NCBI GenBank assembly: GCA_020725425.1
Contig: DYFA01000037.1
Coordinates: 1 to 46,811, forward strand
Direction: 5' to 3'
Length of the DNA: 46,811 nucleotides
Source of the DNA: Aneurinibacillus sp.
GTDB taxonomy: Bacteria; Bacillota; UBA5301; DYFA01
The notes below the pieces were generated by a model. It did not search any database. It saw nothing but the letters and a program-made list of their open reading frames with translations, and was not told the origin of the DNA. Each line of letters starts with the position of its first letter. Within the stretch, counting starts at the first letter, position 1. This document shows, piece after piece, positions 10,415 through 18,372 of this stretch. The position numbers and the translations under genes were made by a program.

Positions 10415-12135
10415 ACAGAACCACCTCCGGAAGGATCCGGGCCGCCCTGTCCTGCCGGCGGCTCCGGCCCGGCGGACCACCTCCGGGCGACCGGCGGCTG
10501 CCGCTCCTCGTCCTGGGGCCGGACGAAGGCCGGCCGTCCCTCCATGCTCTGGAGGAACCCGCGCACGACGACATCCGGCGAGCCTGGACGGAAAGGCCCG
10601 ATAGGGGAGAGATAGGGCACGCCGAACCCCTGCAGCGACCCCAGGTGGAGTAGGATCAGGAACATGCCCATCGAAATGCCGAAGAACCCCGCCAGGGAGG
10701 CCAGCAAGAGCAGGATGAACCGGTTGATGCGGAGGCTGAAGCTGGTGCTGTAGTTGGGGATGCAGAAGGACCCGAGCCCGGTCAGGGCCACGACCACCAC
10801 CAGCAGCGGGCTGATCAGGCTGGCCGAGACAGCCGCCTGGCCGAGGATCAGCGCCCCCACGATGCTTATTGTGCCCCCCATGACGGAGGGGATGCGCAGC
10901 GAAGCTTCCCGGACCAGTTCGAAAGAGAACTCCATTAGGATGACCTCGAAAACGGTGGGGAATGGCACCTGCTCCCGGGAGGCGGCGATGGACAGGAGCA
11001 GCGGAGGCGGGATCATCGCCTGGTGGTAGGTGGTAGCAGCGATGTACAAGGCCGGCAGGAACAAGGCCAGGAACATGGCCAACAGGCGCACCCAGCGGGC
11101 GAACGTGCCGAAGGGCCAGCGCAGGTAGTAGTCGTCGGCCGAATGGAAAAAGGCGGTAAAGGTGGCGGGCACGACCAGGGCAATAGGGTTGTTGTCCACC
11201 AGGATGACGACGTATCCCTCGGCCAGGAAGCCTACTGCCCGGTCAGGCCGCTCGGTGGTGAGAATCTGCGAAAAGAGCGAATTCGGCCGGTCCTCGACGA
11301 GCTGCTCAAGGGTGCCCGAGGCCTGGAGGTGGTCCACGCTGATGCCGCGTAGCCGCCGGCGCACCTCCTCGACAAGCTTCGGATTGGTCAAGCCGCGGAG
11401 GTAGACCACCGCCACATCGGTGCGGGAGAGGCGCCCGACCTGGAGATTCTCTATGGTGAGGTCCGGCGTCCGCAGCCGGCGCCGGATGAGAGCCGTGTTG
11501 GTGCGCAGCGTCTCGGTGAAGGAGTCAAGCGGGCCGCGCACCCCCGGCTCCTCCTGTGGCCGGCCTACGGCGCGCTTCTCCCACCCCTTGCTCTCGATCA
11601 GCAGCACCTCGCGACTGCCGTCGAGGAAGAGGGCGGTCATGCCGGAGAGGACTTTCTCCAGCGCCGCCCCGAGGTTGCGCTCCCGGGAGATGGCCGCCCC
11701 CGGCGCCAGCCGCTCCTCCACGGCGCAGAGCAGGTCGCCCTGGGAGGCTTCGGGGCGCAGCTTCGCCAGGAGCATCAACGGTTCGAGCACCGACTCGCTC
11801 ACCGTCATGCGGTCGGCCAAGCCGTCGATGTAAAGGAGGAACGCCCGGCGCCGCGGCTTGAGCGCCAGTTCGAAGTCGCGGATCACCACGTCGGAGTTGC
11901 GGCCGGTGTCCAGTTCCACTTGAATGCGCTCAAGGTTCTGGTCCAGGTCGGCGGAGAGGTCGGGCGGCCTGGACTCCTCCGACCTGGAGGGCCGGGATTC
12001 CGGGGCGGGGCGCTCGCCGAGGGAAAACTGGCGCGGCGGACCCTCGCGCCCCGGATCGATACCGCGCCAGAGGCGCCGTAAGACATCCAGGGGCGACGCG
12101 GGCGAGGACGGCGGCTTACGCCGATTCCCGGCCAT
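10411..12135 (-). CDS. gerA: Spore germination receptor subunit GerAA/GerKA
   Basis: Largest subunit of the germinant receptor. The soluble N-terminal half (about 1-300) contains the family blocks NSDVVIRDFEL and VVYLRGLTNPKLVEEVRRRL. The membrane half follows with several helices (RLLAMFLALFLPALYIAATT, PPPLLLSIAASREQVPFPTVFEVILMEFSFELVREA split by turns, and GTISIVGALILGQAAVSA). The first ~60 residues are a poorly conserved Pro/Arg/Ser-rich extension, and the C-terminus is also Pro/Gly-rich. The ATG at 12135 directly follows the TAG of a tiny leader ORF; the nearest SD-like AAGGAG is 15 nt away, so translation may depend on coupling. The gene order A-B-C with start/stop overlaps is the standard ger operon. 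Confidence 0.93.
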   Translation of the reverse strand: MAGNRRKPPSSPASPLDVLRRLWRGIDPGREGPPRQFSLGERPAPESRPSRSEESRPPDLSADLDQNLERIQVELDTGRNSDVVIRDFELALKPRRRAFLLYIDGLADRMTVSESVLEPLMLLAKLRPEASQGDLLCAVEERLAPGAAISRERNLGAALEKVLSGMTALFLDGSREVLLIESKGWEKRAVGRPQEEPGVRGPLDSFTETLRTNTALIRRRLRTPDLTIENLQVGRLSRTDVAVVYLRGLTNPKLVEEVRRRLRGISVDHLQASGTLEQLVEDRPNSLFSQILTTERPDRAVGFLAEGYVVILVDNNPIALVVPATFTAFFHSADDYYLRWPFGTFARWVRLLAMFLALFLPALYIAATTYHQAMIPPPLLLSIAASREQVPFPTVFEVILMEFSFELVREASLRIPSVMGGTISIVGALILGQAAVSASLISPLLVVVVALTGLGSFCIPNYSTSFSLRINRFILLLLASLAGFFGISMGMFLILLHLGSLQGFGVPYLSPIGPFRPGSPDVVVRGFLQSMEGRPAFVRPQDEERQPPVARRWSAGPEPPAGQGGPDPSGGGSV

Positions 12136-12162
12136 CTAGCGGAGCAGGTTCTCCTTCAACAT
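12136..12162 (-). CDS. Putative 8-residue leader peptide coupled to gerA
   Basis: The minus strand reads ATG-TTG-AAG-GAG-AAC-CTG-CTC-CGC-TAG (MLKENLLR), with the TAG abutting the gerA ATG (TAGATG). AGGAGG lies 10 nt upstream of this ATG, a better-placed ribosome site than gerA itself has. The leader also contains AAGGAG, which could serve gerA. It could be a translational-coupling cistron or chance. Confidence 0.4.
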   Translation of the reverse strand: MLKENLLR

Positions 12163-12205
12163 AGGCGTATTGCCTCCTGTTCTATCGTTCCCCGGAAAAG
12201 GCAGC

Positions 12206-12223
12206 GCCGCCCGGAGGGGCGGC
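12206..12223 (-). terminator. Hairpin upstream of gerA
   Basis: A perfect 7-bp stem GCCGCCC/GGGCGGC with a 4-nt loop. On the minus strand GCTGCCTTTTCC follows. It may be a second barrier to read-through from the tRNA operon into gerA, in tandem with the hairpin at 12242-12269. Confidence 0.45.
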
Positions 12224-12241
12224 GGGGAAGTTTAACCAAAA

Positions 12242-12269
12242 GAGGCTGCCCCGATCTCGGGACAGCCTC
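12242..12269 (-). terminator. Terminator of the tRNA-Pro/Arg/His operon
   Basis: GAGGCTG...CCGA / TCGG...CAGCCTC forms a hairpin with one internal C-A mismatch, followed on the minus strand by TTTTGGTTAAAC. It lies 15 nt past the 3' end of tRNA-His. The sequence resembles the terminator at 998-1024. Confidence 0.75.
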
Positions 12270-12283
12270 CGCCCTTGCGAGGT

Positions 12284-12361
12284 TGGGGTGAGTAGTGGGA
12301 CTTGAACCCACGGCCTCCAGGGCCACAACCTGGCGCTCTAACCAACTGAGCTATACCCACC
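12284..12361 (-). tRNA. tRNA-His (anticodon GTG)
   Basis: Acceptor GTGGGTA/TACTCAC with the His-specific extra 5' G (-1) facing C73. The anticodon loop TTGTGGC is closed by CCAGG/CCTGG. The T-loop is GGTTCAAGTCC and CCA is encoded. It is third in the Pro-Arg-His cluster. Confidence 0.97.
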
Positions 12362-12408
12362 GTAAAAGGCCCAACCGGTCTCGTCACCGGGGGCTCGGTA
12401 GTGAAACC

Positions 12409-12484
12409 TGGTGCGCCTGGCAGGAATCGAACCTGCGGCCCGCTGCTTAGAAGGCAGCTGCTCTATCCCCTGAGCTACAGGCGC
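12409..12484 (-). tRNA. tRNA-Arg (anticodon TCT)
   Basis: Acceptor GCGCCTG/CAGGCGC, anticodon stem GCTGC/GCAGC with loop CTTCTAA, GGTTCGATTCC T-loop, and encoded CCA. It reads AGA/AGG. Confidence 0.97.
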
Positions 12485-12555
12485 ATCTCCCCTGCCGGAA
12501 GGACCGGCTCCGCTAATGATAGCATACCGGCCGCCGGCTGGCAACCCTGAGACAG

Positions 12556-12632
12556 TGGTCGGGGCGACAGGATTCGAACCTGCGACCCTCTGCTCCCAAA
12601 GCAGATGCGCTACCAAGCTGCGCTACGCCCCG
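12556..12632 (-). tRNA. tRNA-Pro (anticodon TGG)
   Basis: Acceptor CGGGGCG/CGCCCCG, anticodon stem TCTGC/GCAGA with loop TTTGGGA, GGTTCGAATCC T-loop, and encoded CCA. It is the first tRNA of the cluster in transcription order. Confidence 0.97.
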
Positions 12633-12696
12633 CCTCGACAGGAATAATGATAGCACCTGGGCTAGCATGGAGTCAACGCGTTCAAGTATCGCCGTG

Positions 12697-12993
12697 TCAA
12701 GTGTCGAGTAGTTGCTCCAAGTCTCTGGCCCCGTGGATGATTCGTCGAACGTGTACGGTGTTAAGTTTGACTAGATAGAAAACCACATAGTCTTCGATCA
12801 CCAACACTCGATATCGGGTATCATCCGCCCATACTCGACCCATCTGTGGCCAAGATATCAGGAGGGTTAACCGCTCCTCGATCAGGTCCACGAAGCGGGA
12901 AGCCGCTTCTGGATCGTCTCTTCGGATGTAATCTCGGATGTCTTCTAAGTCTCGAACAGCGGCATCACTCAAGACCAAGGTGTACTCAGCCAT
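12697..12993 (-). CDS. RelE/ParE-family toxin
   Basis: A 98-residue toxin of the type II RelE/ParE fold. The N-terminal strand and helix (YTLVLSDAAVRDLEDIRDYI), the mid-region SWPQMGRVWADDTRYRVLVIEDYVVFY (in two blocks) and the C-terminal VHVRRIIHGARDLEQLL match the ParE/RelE pattern (Y-R-x-L and V-x-R-x-x-H-x-A-R-D). Whether it cleaves mRNA or poisons gyrase cannot be told. The ATG at 12993 overlaps the antitoxin gene by 8 nt. Base composition is clearly more AT-rich than the surroundings and several codons end in A/T, suggesting recent transfer next to the tRNA cluster. Confidence 0.88.
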   Translation of the reverse strand: MAEYTLVLSDAAVRDLEDIRDYIRRDDPEAASRFVDLIEERLTLLISWPQMGRVWADDTRYRVLVIEDYVVFYLVKLNTVHVRRIIHGARDLEQLLDT

Positions 12994-13252
12994 TCAAGCC
13001 TCTCCTGAGCCTTACCACAGCTTCCGCCAGGGGAACTTCGGGAACACCAGCCTGAATCTCGGCTTCAGCTTCCAGGAGTTTACGATAGATTTCCAGCTTG
13101 GCCTGCTGGCGCTCGTAGTAGGCTACACTCATGAGTACTGTGTCATCTCGGCCATTCTTTGTGATGAAGATCGGCTGAGCTCCCTTGTGAACCAGTTCAG
13201 ACAGTTCCGCGTAGTTGTTACGGAGGTCTTTAGTAGAGCGGATAATTGGCAT
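12986..13252 (-). CDS. Phd/YefM-family antitoxin
   Basis: An 88-residue antitoxin. The N-terminus MPIIRSTKDLRNNYAELSEL is the Phd/YefM DNA-binding start. ITKNGRDDTVLMSVAYYE matches the family's core (x-x-NG-x-x-x-x-VLMS-x-x-Y). The charged C-terminal half would wrap the toxin. The ATG at 13252 has AGGAGG eight bases upstream. It is first in the operon, so the antitoxin is made before the toxin. A textbook promoter and repeated CTATTGT motifs precede it, fitting autorepression by the antitoxin or complex. Confidence 0.9.
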   Translation of the reverse strand: MPIIRSTKDLRNNYAELSELVHKGAQPIFITKNGRDDTVLMSVAYYERQQAKLEIYRKLLEAEAEIQAGVPEVPLAEAVVRLRRGLNG

Positions 13253-13272
13253 CGGATGCGCCTCCTGTATCC

Positions 13273-13325
13273 CTATTGTGATACTATTGTATTGCCATTA
13301 AGCCATTACGTCAAGGCTATTGTAT
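13273..13325 (-). promoter_or_regulatory. Toxin-antitoxin promoter with repeated operator motifs
   Basis: On the minus strand TTGACG (13314-13309) and TACAAT (13291-13286) are separated by exactly 17 nt, a near-consensus housekeeping promoter. CTATTGT on the plus strand occurs at 13273, 13284 and 13317. The start spacings are 11 and 33 nt, so the copies sit on one helix face and flank or overlap the -10. They are candidate antitoxin operators. Confidence 0.7.
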
Positions 13326-13335
13326 GAGCGCTATC

Positions 13336-13938
13336 TCACCGACTGAAACGCTTACGAAGTTGGGTAGCCAAAGCCGCCATGGCCCGCCCGCGGTGGGAAA
13401 GGAGGTTCTTCTCCTCCGGAGTCAGTTCGGCCATGGTCCGGCCGAGGTCAGGCAGGAGGAAGAGGGGGTCGTAGCCGAAGCCTCCGGTTCCCCGGAGTTC
13501 CTCGACGATGCGCCCCTCGACGGCCCCCTCGACCACCTCGAGCTCGCCCCCGGGTCCGGCCAGGGCGACCACGCAGCGGAAGCGGGCGGTGCGCCGCTCC
13601 GGGGGGACCGCGGCAAGCAGGGCCAGGAGCTTGGCGTTGTTCCGGGCGTCGTCCCGCGGCTCCCCGGCGAACCGGGCGGAGCGAACCCCCGGCTCACCGC
13701 CGAGCGCGTCCACCTCGAGCCCTGAGTCGTCCGCCAAGGCCCATTCCCCGGTGAAGGCGACCGCCGCCCGGGCCTTCTTGACGGCGTTCTCGGCAAAGGT
13801 GTCGCCATCCTCGACCACCTCGGGCGCCTCCGGGTAGTCTGCAAGCGACCGGACCTCCACCGGCAGCCCGGCCAGGAGCTGCCGGAGTTCCTCGACCTTA
13901 TGACGGTTCCTCGACGCCACCACGAGCGCGGTGCCCAA
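13336..13938 (-). CDS. rdgB: Non-canonical purine NTP pyrophosphatase (RdgB/HAM1 family)
   Basis: Hydrolyses ITP, dITP and XTP to monophosphates, keeping deaminated purines out of nucleic acids. The start [15 protein letters not shown] matches the family's A-T-x-N-x-x-K-x-x-E motif. The central [13 protein letters not shown] and the C-terminal [20 protein letters not shown] and SHRGRAM are all diagnostic. The TTG at 13938 is chosen because GGAGG lies upstream and it gives the normal ~200-aa length. It overlaps the rph end by 41 nt; an ATG further up (13971) would add a non-conserved tail. rph-rdgB adjacency is common in Firmicutes. Confidence 0.92.
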   Translation of the reverse strand: MGTALVVASRNRHKVEELRQLLAGLPVEVRSLADYPEAPEVVEDGDTFAENAVKKARAAVAFTGEWALADDSGLEVDALGGEPGVRSARFAGEPRDDARNNAKLLALLAAVPPERRTARFRCVVALAGPGGELEVVEGAVEGRIVEELRGTGGFGYDPLFLLPDLGRTMAELTPEEKNLLSHRGRAMAALATQLRKRFSR

Positions 13939-14683
13939 GCTTCCATCCTCCCACCAGTTCCGCCGCTTCACCCAGCGCCTCTCGCTGGGCGGCGATCAAT
14001 TGTTTGATCCCGTTCGTCGCCAGCTCGAGAAGCTGGTCCAGCTCGGCCCGGGAGAAGGGCCGCCCCTCGCCCGTCCCCTGCACTTCGACGAGGCCGCCGG
14101 CGCCGGTCATCACCACGTTCATGTCCACCGCCGCCTTGGAGTCCTCGGCGAAGGCCAGGTCCAGGAGGGGTGTCTCCTCCACCACGCCGACGCTCGTCGC
14201 CGCCAGGAAATCCGTCAAGGGGAGTTTCTCCCACCCGGCCTCCCCCCTCAGCGTCAGCAGGGCGTCGACCAGAGCGATGAAGCTCCCGGTCACCGCCGCC
14301 GTCCGGGTCCCCCCGTCGGCCTGCAGGACATCGCAGTCGAGCCAGATCGTCCGCTCCCCCAGGGCTGCCAGGTCGACCACGGAGCGGAGCGACCGCCCGA
14401 CCAGCCGCTGGATCTCCATGGTGCGACCGACCTGTTTCCCCTGGGTGCGCTCCCGGGGCGTCCGCTGGGCCGTAGCCCGCGGCAGCATGGCGTACTCCGC
14501 GGTCACCCAGCCCTGCCCGGCCCCGCGGAGCCACAGGGGAACCCTCGGCTCCACCGTGGCCGCGCAGATCACCTTGGTCTCTCCCACCTCGATCAGGCAG
14601 GAGCCCTCGGCGTGCTTGAGAAAGGCACGGGTCAGGCGCACTGGGCGCAATTCGTCGGGGCGGCGTCCGTCAAGGCGTTCCAT
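13898..14683 (-). CDS. rph: Ribonuclease PH
   Basis: Phosphorolytic 3'-5' exoribonuclease that trims tRNA 3' ends. It begins [15 protein letters not shown]. It then shows the family blocks [29 protein letters not shown], the RNA-binding Arg-rich segment, [20 protein letters not shown] and the C-terminal [17 protein letters not shown]. At 261 residues it is slightly longer than usual because of a C-terminal extension that overlaps rdgB. The ATG at 14683 has GGAGGAGGT upstream and overlaps the preceding gene by 14 nt. Confidence 0.95.
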   Translation of the reverse strand: MERLDGRRPDELRPVRLTRAFLKHAEGSCLIEVGETKVICAATVEPRVPLWLRGAGQGWVTAEYAMLPRATAQRTPRERTQGKQVGRTMEIQRLVGRSLRSVVDLAALGERTIWLDCDVLQADGGTRTAAVTGSFIALVDALLTLRGEAGWEKLPLTDFLAATSVGVVEETPLLDLAFAEDSKAAVDMNVVMTGAGGLVEVQGTGEGRPFSRAELDQLLELATNGIKQLIAAQREALGEAAELVGGWKLGHRARGGVEEPS

Positions 14684-15602
14684 TTATGACCTCCTCCGGG
14701 CAGAGCCCGACCGGCTGGGGCGGGTGCTCGGCCGCTTCGCCGACCAGTCCCGCCAAGAGATAAAGGTGGGTGATGGGGTCGTACAGGAAGTCCTTCATGA
14801 GCCGGAATCTCCCGATCCCGCCGGCCGACTGGACGTGGAGGCGCGGTCCGGAACAGGCATGAAGGACATCTCCCACCCTAATATGCTCGTCGTCCACGTA
14901 GCATATGGGCACGTCGGCCGCGATGAACTCGTTGACCACCCGTTCCACCGCCTCCAGGTCCAGCTCCCGGGGCGGATGGGTAAATTCCAGAAGAAAGCCG
15001 CGGGGCACGTCCGAGTGGATCTCCGGTTCGTCGTAGCCGAGCTTGGCAAAGGCCAGGGTGGTCAGGTCCTCCGCCGAGTGGGCCGCCTTCCGGTACTTCA
15101 GCGAGGCGAAGACCTGGTCGGCCACCCGGCGCGGGTCGGGGCCGAAGACGCCCGGCCGGTACACCACTACTTCCTCGCCGATTCCGATCAGCACCTCGGC
15201 GTTGATCTGCAGGGTCGGGAAGAGCTGCTCGAAGTGCTCGACCACCACCCGACGGTGAGCCCGCAGCGCCCCCCGGACCGCCTGAGCCATCTCGCCGTAA
15301 GAGGTGAAAGCGGCCTCGAAGCGCACGTCCAGGTGGTAGGTATGGGTGCGGAAGTGGCCGTCCTGGGCGTCGGCCAGGACCGGCGCCGGCCGGACGTTGA
15401 TCCCGTCGTCGTCGTTGGTCAGAACGAGCCCCGGGAACATGCCCCGGATGAGGAGCGACTTCCCGGCGCCGGCGTCGCCCACCAGCCCCACGAGGCGGTC
15501 CTCCGGGTTCAGATAGCGCTGGGCGATGAGGTTCCCCAGGTACATCAACCGCTTTCGCCCCCGGGGGGCGAAGTACACCGCCCGGTCCAGGCTAACGACC
15601 AC
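14670..15602 (-). CDS. P-loop protein with alanyl-tRNA-synthetase SAD-like C-terminus, uncharacterised
   Basis: A 310-residue protein. The N-terminal half has a Walker A-like GDAGAGKS at 42-49 followed by the conserved [18 protein letters not shown] block, so it probably binds a nucleotide. The C-terminal half (about 200-285) resembles the second additional domain of alanyl-tRNA synthetase, whose zinc site uses HxxxH and CxxxH. Here HSDV, DEHIRVG and a C-x4-LH segment near 255-262 are candidates. To my knowledge such proteins are known in clostridial genomes only by that domain name. The GTG at 15602 follows GGGGGGACGCGGC. It lies 12 nt after the methylaspartate ammonia-lyase stop and is co-transcribed with it, which suggests a link to glutamate/methylaspartate metabolism. 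The function is unknown. Confidence 0.75.
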   Translation of the reverse strand: MVVSLDRAVYFAPRGRKRLMYLGNLIAQRYLNPEDRLVGLVGDAGAGKSLLIRGMFPGLVLTNDDDGINVRPAPVLADAQDGHFRTHTYHLDVRFEAAFTSYGEMAQAVRGALRAHRRVVVEHFEQLFPTLQINAEVLIGIGEEVVVYRPGVFGPDPRRVADQVFASLKYRKAAHSAEDLTTLAFAKLGYDEPEIHSDVPRGFLLEFTHPPRELDLEAVERVVNEFIAADVPICYVDDEHIRVGDVLHACSGPRLHVQSAGGIGRFRLMKDFLYDPITHLYLLAGLVGEAAEHPPQPVGLCPEEVINGTP

Positions 15603-15614
15603 GCCGCGTCCCCC

Positions 15615-16895
15615 CTACCGCCCCTTTGCCGGGTCCAGCTTGCGCCTGGCCCGGACCAGGGCGATCGTCCGCTGCATCTCGTTGTACACGACGGCTAAGG
15701 CCTCGTCCACGCCCATCCCGGGCTTGGCCAGCATCTGCACGGGGCGGGTGGCCAGCGCCACATGCACGCAGACCTGGGCCGACCGCTCGGTCTCGTTGCA
15801 CGTCCCGCCGAGGTAGGCGCCCATCCCGTGGGTCTTGCAGTACAGCACCGCCTCGATGGAGTTGTTGATCCCCCCGAGGTCGGGCGTCTTGATCTGGACC
15901 ATGTCGCCGGCCCCGGCGGCGGTGAAGTCCACCACGTCCTCGTAGGTGTTGCACCACTCGTCCGCCACGATCTCCACCTTGATCCCCTCGTCGTGCAGGC
16001 GGTGGCAGAGCTCCGCCAGGACGTCCATCTGCGCCTGCTTCCCGCCGGCGTCGACCGGCCCCTCGAGGCGCAGGTGGTACGGGTGGGCCAGCCGTTCCAG
16101 CTCCGCAAGATACTGGACGATGCGGTCCAGGTCGTTGTCGAAGGCCAGGCCGAGCGTCCCGTACACGTCGAGGTGGATGGTGGGCCGGTAGTCCTCCCCG
16201 CCGATCTCCCGGATGCGCCGGTTGAGCCAGCGCACGTACTCCGCCAGGATCTCCCCCCGGGCTCCGAGCTTCTCGGTCACGTTGTTGATCAGCCCGTGGG
16301 GCAGGACGTCCGCCCGCTTGATGATGAGCTTGTCGGCGTTGAGGTAGCGGTCGTCCCCGGTCTGCCCGAAGATCGGCACCCGCTCGGTCGGCAGGTAGGC
16401 CCCCCGGTACTCGGCCGCGATGACCTCCGCCATGGTGAGGTGGCGAGCGCGGGCGGCGGCGTCGAGCAACGCCTGGGTCACTCCGTAGCGGATCGCCGTG
16501 TGGAGGCGCCGGCCGTCCGGTGTCGCCAGGCGGTCGAGTGCCTCGGCGTTGGCGCGGAAGGTGTCCGCCGGGAGGCCGGTCAAACGGGGGACGACCACCC
16601 TTTCCAAGAGCGGCAGGAAATCGCGGGCCACAAAGACCGGGTCCCGCCCGTCCACCCCCGAGTACTGGACGGCGGCGCAGTCACCGTAGGCCACCTGCCC
16701 GTCGGAGAGAAGGAGCTGGACCGAGACCGACTCCCCTGCCTGGCGGACCGCCCGGAAGCCGGGGGTCAGCGGCTCACCCCGGTAAGCGAAGCCGTCGTGC
16801 TCCGCCCCCGCCTTGATGGCCTTCTGGTCGTCGAAGTAGAAGCCGCTCAACCCCGCTGACAGGACTGCCCGCTCGATGTAGACACCGTTGCCCAT
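15615..16895 (-). CDS. mal: Methylaspartate ammonia-lyase
   Basis: Enolase-superfamily enzyme converting (2S,3S)-3-methylaspartate to mesaconate and ammonia, the second step of the methylaspartate route of glutamate fermentation. Metal ligands Asp243 (HLDVYG), Glu278 (LRLEGPVD) and Asp312 (VADEWCNT), the catalytic Lys336 (QIKTPDLGG) and His200 (DVLPHGLINN) are all present. They match the Clostridium tetanomorphum enzyme with a constant offset of about 5-6. Length is 426 against about 413 there, with a C-terminal basic extension. The ATG at 16895 lacks a close SD (GGGGGGAG is 13 nt away). The gene directly follows the mutase E subunit, as expected for consecutive steps. Confidence 0.95.
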   Translation of the reverse strand: MGNGVYIERAVLSAGLSGFYFDDQKAIKAGAEHDGFAYRGEPLTPGFRAVRQAGESVSVQLLLSDGQVAYGDCAAVQYSGVDGRDPVFVARDFLPLLERVVVPRLTGLPADTFRANAEALDRLATPDGRRLHTAIRYGVTQALLDAAARARHLTMAEVIAAEYRGAYLPTERVPIFGQTGDDRYLNADKLIIKRADVLPHGLINNVTEKLGARGEILAEYVRWLNRRIREIGGEDYRPTIHLDVYGTLGLAFDNDLDRIVQYLAELERLAHPYHLRLEGPVDAGGKQAQMDVLAELCHRLHDEGIKVEIVADEWCNTYEDVVDFTAAGAGDMVQIKTPDLGGINNSIEAVLYCKTHGMGAYLGGTCNETERSAQVCVHVALATRPVQMLAKPGMGVDEALAVVYNEMQRTIALVRARRKLDPAKGR

Positions 16896-16920
16896 GGCGC
16901 CCGTTTCTCCCCCCGCCGCC

Positions 16921-18372
16921 TCAGCGCGGCCGTCCCACCAGCATGCCCTTGCCGATGGCGTAGATGTCGTCGATCACCATCTGGAAGCTGGGGGAACGCC
17001 CCTCCCGCCTCCCCCGCTCGGCAATCTTGTTCCGGTGAAACGCCTTGAGCTCGTCGTCGAAGGGCAGGTTGCCGAACTCCAGGAACCGCACCGCCCCGGT
17101 ATCGTCCCGGGCAGGCATCGTCCGCCCGGCGTTGAACCGGCTCGGGGCGAAGGGAACGTCGATCACCCCCGCGGCGAAGGCCCGGACCGCGCCCTGCAGC
17201 ACGTCGCCCTCCCCCAGCTCCAGCGTCCGTTCGAGGATGGCCCGGGTCTCCCGCCGGATGAGGTCGCACTCCTCCAGGAACTCCGCGGTCGCCGAGAGGC
17301 TCTGGTCCCGCAGCATCTTGAGGACCTGCCGGGTGGCTTTGAGGCCCGCCGCGTTGGCTTCCCTGGTCGGAACGCCCAGCGCCTCGTGGGGCGTCTTGAC
17401 GATCACCTTGGTCGCCTTGGCCAGGGCCGCCGTGGCCGCCCCCCAGCCGATCACCCCGAAGGCCCGGGCTTCGTCCTGCGGGAACCCCCCCATCCACTGG
17501 TGGAAGACGGTCGTCACCTCCACCTCCGTGTACCCGTAGCGGGCCAGGTACTCCCCGGCCAGCTCGGCGAGGGTGATCACCGCCGCCACGTCCTGCAGCA
17601 GGTTCCCGCACTGCCCGTACCCGAGGGTCAGGCTCTTGACCCCCTGCTCCGCGGCGAGCAGCGCCTCGATGATACCGACCGAATGGGAGATGGACGGCTC
17701 AACCAGCGTCCCGGTGAGCGGTCCGAAGGGCTCCCGGTTGATAACGACCCCTCGCTCGGCGTACCACCCGACCAGCCTGTCCACGTACTGCCAGTCGACG
17801 AGAGATTTTTCCAGGGGCACGTCCTTGGCGTAGGGGATGTTATAGGAGATGCCGCCGCCCTCGAAGGCCGTGAAGCCAGCCGCCAGGGTGATCTCAGCGA
17901 GCAGCCGGGCGTCGGGCGTGCCGTGCCGGACCTGAACCGGGACGTCCAGCGAGTCGATGATCGTCCGGCAGGCCTTCACCCCGTAGTTCACTGCCGGGAA
18001 GCCGTTCAGCATCGAGCGGCCGGTGCGGACCGACTCGTCGATCCCGGCTTGGGCGTCCCGGTAGCGGTTCTGCCGGGTGTAGGAGTCGATGGTTGTCGGC
18101 AGGAGGTCCGCTCCGCCCTCCTCCTGGAGATAATGGAGCAACTCGATGTGCTGCCGGAGGCCGGCCACGCCCGCCCTGGGCTGCGCCAGGGTCTCCCCGC
18201 TCCTCCGCGCCTGCCGCAGGCGCTCGGCGAAGATCTTGCCGGGAGGGAGCGTCCGGTGGTACGTCACCGCCTCCTCCAGGTCCACCTCGACCCCGGTCGG
18301 CCAGGCCTGCAACACCTCGGGTCGCGCCGCCAGGAACTGCGCCTCGTCCCAGCGACGGTTAGCTGCGGGCAT
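16921..18372 (-). CDS. glmE: Glutamate mutase (methylaspartate mutase) epsilon subunit
   Basis: Large catalytic TIM-barrel subunit of adenosylcobalamin-dependent glutamate mutase, which rearranges L-glutamate to (2S,3S)-3-methylaspartate. Recognisable blocks include the N-terminal [66 protein letters not shown] and [13 protein letters not shown]. The 483-residue length is essentially identical to characterised GlmE proteins. The ATG at 18372 has GAGAGGAGGGGG upstream; a GTG at 18390 would lie within that ribosome site and overlap glmL more. It works with the S subunit encoded at 21157-21588 and the activator encoded just upstream. Confidence 0.95.
   Translation of the reverse strand: MPAANRRWDEAQFLAARPEVLQAWPTGVEVDLEEAVTYHRTLPPGKIFAERLRQARRSGETLAQPRAGVAGLRQHIELLHYLQEEGGADLLPTTIDSYTRQNRYRDAQAGIDESVRTGRSMLNGFPAVNYGVKACRTIIDSLDVPVQVRHGTPDARLLAEITLAAGFTAFEGGGISYNIPYAKDVPLEKSLVDWQYVDRLVGWYAERGVVINREPFGPLTGTLVEPSISHSVGIIEALLAAEQGVKSLTLGYGQCGNLLQDVAAVITLAELAGEYLARYGYTEVEVTTVFHQWMGGFPQDEARAFGVIGWGAATAALAKATKVIVKTPHEALGVPTREANAAGLKATRQVLKMLRDQSLSATAEFLEECDLIRRETRAILERTLELGEGDVLQGAVRAFAAGVIDVPFAPSRFNAGRTMPARDDTGAVRFLEFGNLPFDDELKAFHRNKIAERGRREGRSPSFQMVIDDIYAIGKGMLVGRPR

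Noticed and set aside
12284-13325. Integrative element using the tRNA cluster as attachment site
   Set aside because: Only a toxin-antitoxin pair is present; no integrase and no duplicated tRNA 3' end were seen.
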